A DNA stretch of 8,206 nucleotides. Origin: Anaerolineaceae bacterium (GTDB lineage Bacteria > Chloroflexota > Anaerolineae > Anaerolineales > Anaerolineaceae). Each line of letters opens with the position of its first letter. Within the stretch, counting starts at the first letter, position 1. The DNA lies in NCBI GenBank assembly GCA_021107195.1, contig JAIOTF010000045.1:1-8206 (forward strand), written 5' to 3'. Made by a program: the position numbers and the translations under genes. Shown piece after piece: positions 4,895 through 8,206 of the stretch. The notes under the pieces are model-generated. The model was not told the origin of the DNA. It was given only the letters and a program-made list of their open reading frames with translations, and ran no database searches.

Positions 4895-6334
4895 GTGGTG
4901 ACAGAATTATCTTTACAGGTTGACGATATTGTTGCGCAAATTCCTGATTGGCTTCAGGGTGCGATATTTTATCAGATTTTCCCGGACCGATTTGCCAATG
5001 GGGATGTCGGCAATGATCCAGTCAATGTTCACGGGTGGTCCGATCCTCCTTCGTTATACAGTTATTTTGGCGGAGATTTACGAGGTGTTCAGCAAAAGCT
5101 GGATTATCTTGAAGACCTCGGTGTCAACGCATTGTATCTCAACCCGATTTTCCAATCAGCAGCTTCTCATCGTTATCACACAACGGATTATTACCGTATT
5201 GACCCGATATTGGGCACGATGGAAGATTTTCGCTCGCTGTTGGATGATGTGCATCGCCGAGGTATGAGATTGATCCTTGATGGGGTATTCAATCATTGCG
5301 GGAGGGGTTTCTTTGCTTTCAATGACTTGTTGGAAAATCAGGAGCACTCACCATACAAGGATTGGTTTCATGTCAGGCGATTTCCTGTTGACGCTTTTTC
5401 TCCAGGCGAGGCACAGGATTATCTTGCATGGTGGAATATCAAGAGTTTGCCTAAGTTCAATACGTCCAATCCCGAAGTAAGGCAATATTTGTTGGATGTG
5501 GCCCGGTATTGGGTTGAACAGGGCATTGACGGCTGGCGGTTAGACGTTCCCAACGAGATCAATGATGATGATTTCTGGGCGGAATTTCGGCATGTTGTGC
5601 GTATTGCTAATCCTGATGCTGCTTTGATTGGCGAGATTTGGGAAACCAATCCGCGCTGGGTTGGCAGCGGTCATTTTGACGGTTTAATGAATTACCCGGT
5701 ACGGGATGCTGTGCTGGATTTACTCAAATGGCGCATTGGAATCGCCCCATTTGTTGAACGAATTGAATCTGTCATGAGAGCTTATCCCTGGAAACATGTA
5801 TTGGCGATGTACAATACACTTGGGTCACATGATACAAAGCGCGTGAGCACATACCTGGATGGTGACTTGCAGCGTGTGGCATTGGCTTTCATCTTCCTGG
5901 TTGCTTACCCTGGCATTCCGGCATTTTATTATGGGGATGAGGTTGGTTTGGAAGGCGATAAAGATCCTGACAGCCGCCGCACTTTCCCCTGGGATGAAAA
6001 TATCTGGAATGTTGAGCTGCGGAATTTAATCAAGAAATTGATCGCTGTACGAAAACAGTCAGAAGCTCTGCAGGTGGGAGATTATCAACGGATTTGGATC
6101 GATGAAGCCAAGCGAGGGTTTGCATTTTTGCGTAGTGTTAAGGATGAAAAAGTGCTGGTGGTGCTTAATGCCAGCGATAATACCATCAATGCGGACATTC
6201 CAGTAGGTTCGTTGGGTTGGCAAGGAAATGATCTTGTGCAGGATTTTATTCAGGGAGGGGTGTTGCAGCTCCAGGATGGGTTTGTGCAGGTAGAGCTGCC
6301 GCCTTATGGCGGCAAGTGGATATCACAGTTTTAG
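4895..6334 (+). CDS. GH13 alpha-amylase family enzyme, cyclomaltodextrinase/neopullulanase type
   Basis: Retaining alpha-glucosidase-clan hydrolase, probably acting on maltodextrins or cyclodextrins inside the cell. The 479-residue protein shows all conserved GH13 regions: DGVFNH (129-134), GWRLDVPNE with nucleophile D217 (213-221), GEIWE with acid/base E247 (246-250), and GSHDTKR with transition-state stabiliser D313 (310-316). Region V, LPKFNTSNPEVR (185-196), and the opening AIFYQIFPDRFANGD point to subfamily 20-like enzymes (cyclomaltodextrinase, neopullulanase, maltogenic amylase). YYGDEVGLEGDKDPDSRR (345-362) and a C-terminal beta domain (about 380-479) follow. The roughly 100-residue N-terminal CBM34-like domain of classic members is absent, since the catalytic barrel begins near residue 18. 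No signal peptide is visible, so it is likely cytoplasmic. It follows the panE-like gene by 27 bases and is last in the operon. Precise specificity is not readable. Confidence 0.9.
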   Translation: MVTELSLQVDDIVAQIPDWLQGAIFYQIFPDRFANGDVGNDPVNVHGWSDPPSLYSYFGGDLRGVQQKLDYLEDLGVNALYLNPIFQSAASHRYHTTDYYRIDPILGTMEDFRSLLDDVHRRGMRLILDGVFNHCGRGFFAFNDLLENQEHSPYKDWFHVRRFPVDAFSPGEAQDYLAWWNIKSLPKFNTSNPEVRQYLLDVARYWVEQGIDGWRLDVPNEINDDDFWAEFRHVVRIANPDAALIGEIWETNPRWVGSGHFDGLMNYPVRDAVLDLLKWRIGIAPFVERIESVMRAYPWKHVLAMYNTLGSHDTKRVSTYLDGDLQRVALAFIFLVAYPGIPAFYYGDEVGLEGDKDPDSRRTFPWDENIWNVELRNLIKKLIAVRKQSEALQVGDYQRIWIDEAKRGFAFLRSVKDEKVLVVLNASDNTINADIPVGSLGWQGNDLVQDFIQGGVLQLQDGFVQVELPPYGGKWISQF

Positions 6335-6355
6335 TGCTGATTTTCAATTGAATCT

Positions 6356-6391
6356 AAAAAGCTGCCCATAATAGCTGGGGACAGTTTTTTT
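6356..6391 (+). terminator. Intrinsic terminator shared by the fmt operon and mutS
   Basis: The run AAAAAGCTGCCC (6356-6367) pairs with the GGG, bulged A, CAG and T-run at 6377-6390: CCC with GGG, CTG with CAG, a G-T pair, then A5 with T5. A run of seven T follows the core on the plus strand. On the minus strand the same stem is followed by CTTTTTAG. It lies 21 bases after the GH13 stop and about 28 bases after the mutS stop, so it can serve both directions. Confidence 0.8.
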
Positions 6392-6419
6392 ATTTCATCG
6401 GGAATGGTTCACTGCGGGT

Positions 6420-8206
6420 TCATTGATCAGCGAATTTTTTTTGCCATTCGTATAGCTTATTCAGTGCCTCGATGGGGGACAATGTATTGATATCAAGCTC
6501 GCCCAGTTCATCCAGGAGCGGGTTGGTTTCCGGGAAAAGAGTTAATTGTGCTGAAACGATTGGATTGATGTTGACGGCTGTGCCTGAGGAGCTTTCCAAC
6601 TGCTCCAGAATTTGGGAAGCACGCTGGATGACTGGACGCGGCATGCCGGCGAGCTGGGCCACATGGATGCCATACGAGCGGTCTGAACCACCGGGGACGA
6701 TCTTGTGCAGAAAAACTACCTGTCCTTCGGATTCTGTAACGGCCACATTGAAGTTGCGAACACCGGGCAGGAGGTCGCTCAGTTGGGTGAGCTCATGGTA
6801 ATGGGTGGCAAACAGCGTGCGGGCATGTAAGCCAGGGTGGTTATGGACGTATTCCACGGTTGCCCAGGCGATGGAGACGCCGTCGTAGGTGCTGGTGCCG
6901 CGCCCGATCTCATCCAGGATGAGGAGACTGCGTTCGGTGGCATGGTTGAGAATGTTGGCAGTCTCGGTCATTTCCACCATGAAAGTGGATTGGCCGGTAT
7001 GGATCTCATCCTGCGCGCCGAGGCGGGTAAGAATGCGATCAACCCAACCGATATTTGCTGAAGCAGCGGGCACGAAGCTGCCCATCTGTGCCATCAGGAC
7101 GATCAAGGCTACCTGGCGCAGAAATGTGCTTTTACCGCTCATATTGGGGCCGGTGATGATGCGGATGATTTCACCTGTACCAAAAATGGCGTCATTGGTC
7201 ACGAAGCGGGAGTCTTTCAAATAGTGCTCTACGACTGGATGGCGGCCGTCGCGAATGTCGAGGGTAGTGTCGTTGAGCAGGGAGGGGCGCACATAATCAT
7301 TGATGGCGGCGGTTTCTGCCAATGAGGCCAGGGTGTCCAGTTGCGCTAAACAGCGGGCGGTTTTGAGTAAGTAGCCGCTTCCGCTGGCAAATTGGCTGCA
7401 CACGTCGCGGAAGACACGTCCTTCAATCTCGTGCATGCGTTCTTCGGCGTTTAACACCAACGCTTCGTATTCTTTCATCTCAGGTGTAATGTAGCGCTCT
7501 GCATTGACCAGGGTTTGCTTGCGGATATATTCTGGCGGGGCCTGATCAGTGTTTGAGCGGGTGATTTCAATGTAATAACCAAAGACCTTGTTGTAGCCAA
7601 CCTTCAGATTCTTAATTCCAGTGCGCTTGCGTTCAACCGCTTCCAGGTCGGCGATCCATTGCCGGGCATGGCGAGACGATTCGTAGACTTGATCGAGTTC
7701 GGGTGAAAAGCCGGCGCGGATAACGCCAACTTTTTGAAGCGTGGCTGGCGGATCATCGCTGATGGCGGCCTGCAGGAGGGAAAGCTCGCTGGTACACAGA
7801 TGCAGCCCTTTTGTTACAGATTGGAGTGGCGCCTTGCTTTCTTCCAGCAGGACCTTGATCTCCGGCATGTTCTCCAAAGTGGATCGAAGGGCAATCAGAT
7901 CACGGGGAAGAGCATTGCCAGAGATGACGCGATTGGTCAGACGTTCCAGGTCGGCAAGGCTGCCCAGGGCTTCTCGTAGTTCAGCGCGCAGGATGCCATG
8001 CTCTAGGAGGTAAGTAACCGCATCCTGCCTCTCCTGGATGATAGCGATATCGAGCAAAGGTTTGCTGACCCATTGACGAATCAAGCGTTTGCCCATGGGA
8101 GAGACAGTTTGATCCAGGATGTGAAGCAGAGAGCCGCGCACTTCACCGTAGCGAATGGTTTCGGTCAATTCCAGATTGCGGCGGGTGACTGCATCCAGGG
8201 TCATGA
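6420..8206 (-). CDS. mutS: DNA mismatch repair protein MutS, C-terminal part (runs off the right edge)
   Basis: Mismatch-sensing ATPase of methyl-independent or methyl-directed repair, acting as a dimer on DNA with MutL. About 595 codons lie in the window; the first visible Met (8204) is internal, because TLDAVTRRNLELTE aligns near residue 270 of E. coli MutS, so the mismatch-binding and connector domains are outside. Counting from that Met: lever/clamp regions with the MutS1-type KVGYNKVFGYYIEITRSN (201-218), Walker A GPNMSGKST (352-360), the STFMVEMTE loop (406-414), Walker B LLILDEIGRGTST (427-439) and ATHYHELTQL (466-475). The tail has QLTLF (553-557), matching the beta-clamp-binding consensus, then the conserved LSPIEALNKLYEWQKK helix. 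These mark MutS1, not MutS2. It converges on the fmt operon; its promoter is off the window. Confidence 0.97.
   Translation of the reverse strand, partial: MTLDAVTRRNLELTETIRYGEVRGSLLHILDQTVSPMGKRLIRQWVSKPLLDIAIIQERQDAVTYLLEHGILRAELREALGSLADLERLTNRVISGNALPRDLIALRSTLENMPEIKVLLEESKAPLQSVTKGLHLCTSELSLLQAAISDDPPATLQKVGVIRAGFSPELDQVYESSRHARQWIADLEAVERKRTGIKNLKVGYNKVFGYYIEITRSNTDQAPPEYIRKQTLVNAERYITPEMKEYEALVLNAEERMHEIEGRVFRDVCSQFASGSGYLLKTARCLAQLDTLASLAETAAINDYVRPSLLNDTTLDIRDGRHPVVEHYLKDSRFVTNDAIFGTGEIIRIITGPNMSGKSTFLRQVALIVLMAQMGSFVPAASANIGWVDRILTRLGAQDEIHTGQSTFMVEMTETANILNHATERSLLILDEIGRGTSTYDGVSIAWATVEYVHNHPGLHARTLFATHYHELTQLSDLLPGVRNFNVAVTESEGQVVFLHKIVPGGSDRSYGIHVAQLAGMPRPVIQRASQILEQLESSSGTAVNINPIVSAQLTLFPETNPLLDELGELDINTLSPIEALNKLYEWQKKFADQ

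Noticed and set aside
1..8206. Defence system, mobile element, CRISPR or prophage
   Set aside because: No transposase, integrase, repeats, terminal inverted repeats or effector domains are visible. All substantial genes have clear metabolic, membrane or repair family assignments.

Overview
The window reads as bacterial chromosomal housekeeping DNA, most likely from a member of Chloroflexota (Anaerolineae-like). That assignment is a family-level impression, not a computed result. It rests mainly on the form of the serine hydroxymethyltransferase, which carries a long insertion before its Tyr-Tyr-Lys-Gly motif, together with a short-form M29 aminopeptidase and a DUF4870 membrane protein. There are no mobile elements, CRISPR arrays, tRNAs or rRNAs, and base composition looks even throughout.

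Layout from left to right: (1) 1-849 minus, the N-terminal 283 codons of glyA, cut by the left edge. (2) 850-1198, an intergenic control region with two divergent sigma70-type promoters. The glyA transcript would have an untranslated leader of about 187 nt that can fold into hairpins and an H-type pseudoknot. (3) 1199-2308 plus, an M29 metallo-aminopeptidase. (4) 2325-2358, a strong terminator that can serve both converging genes. (5) 2385-2723 minus, a small three-helix DUF4870 membrane protein. (6) 2724-2885, an intergenic region with two outward extended -10 promoters. (7) 2886-6334 plus, an apparent three-gene operon: fmt (methionyl-tRNA formyltransferase), a ketopantoate-reductase-family gene and a cytoplasmic cyclomaltodextrinase/neopullulanase-type GH13 enzyme. 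(8) 6356-6391, a second terminator placed to stop both the operon and mutS. (9) 6420-8206 minus, the C-terminal two thirds of mutS, cut by the right edge.

Some genes connect through one-carbon metabolism. GlyA makes 5,10-methylene-THF, Fmt uses 10-formyl-THF to start protein synthesis, and the pantothenate pathway (ketopantoate reductase) lies just downstream of a methylene-THF-using step. The aminopeptidase and the GH13 enzyme look like cytoplasmic peptide and maltodextrin recycling enzymes.

I found no clear new multi-gene system. The items most worth checking are the structured glyA leader, the insertion and changed active-site positions in GlyA, the apparently near-leaderless fmt mRNA, and the odd fmt/ketopantoate reductase/GH13 operon.
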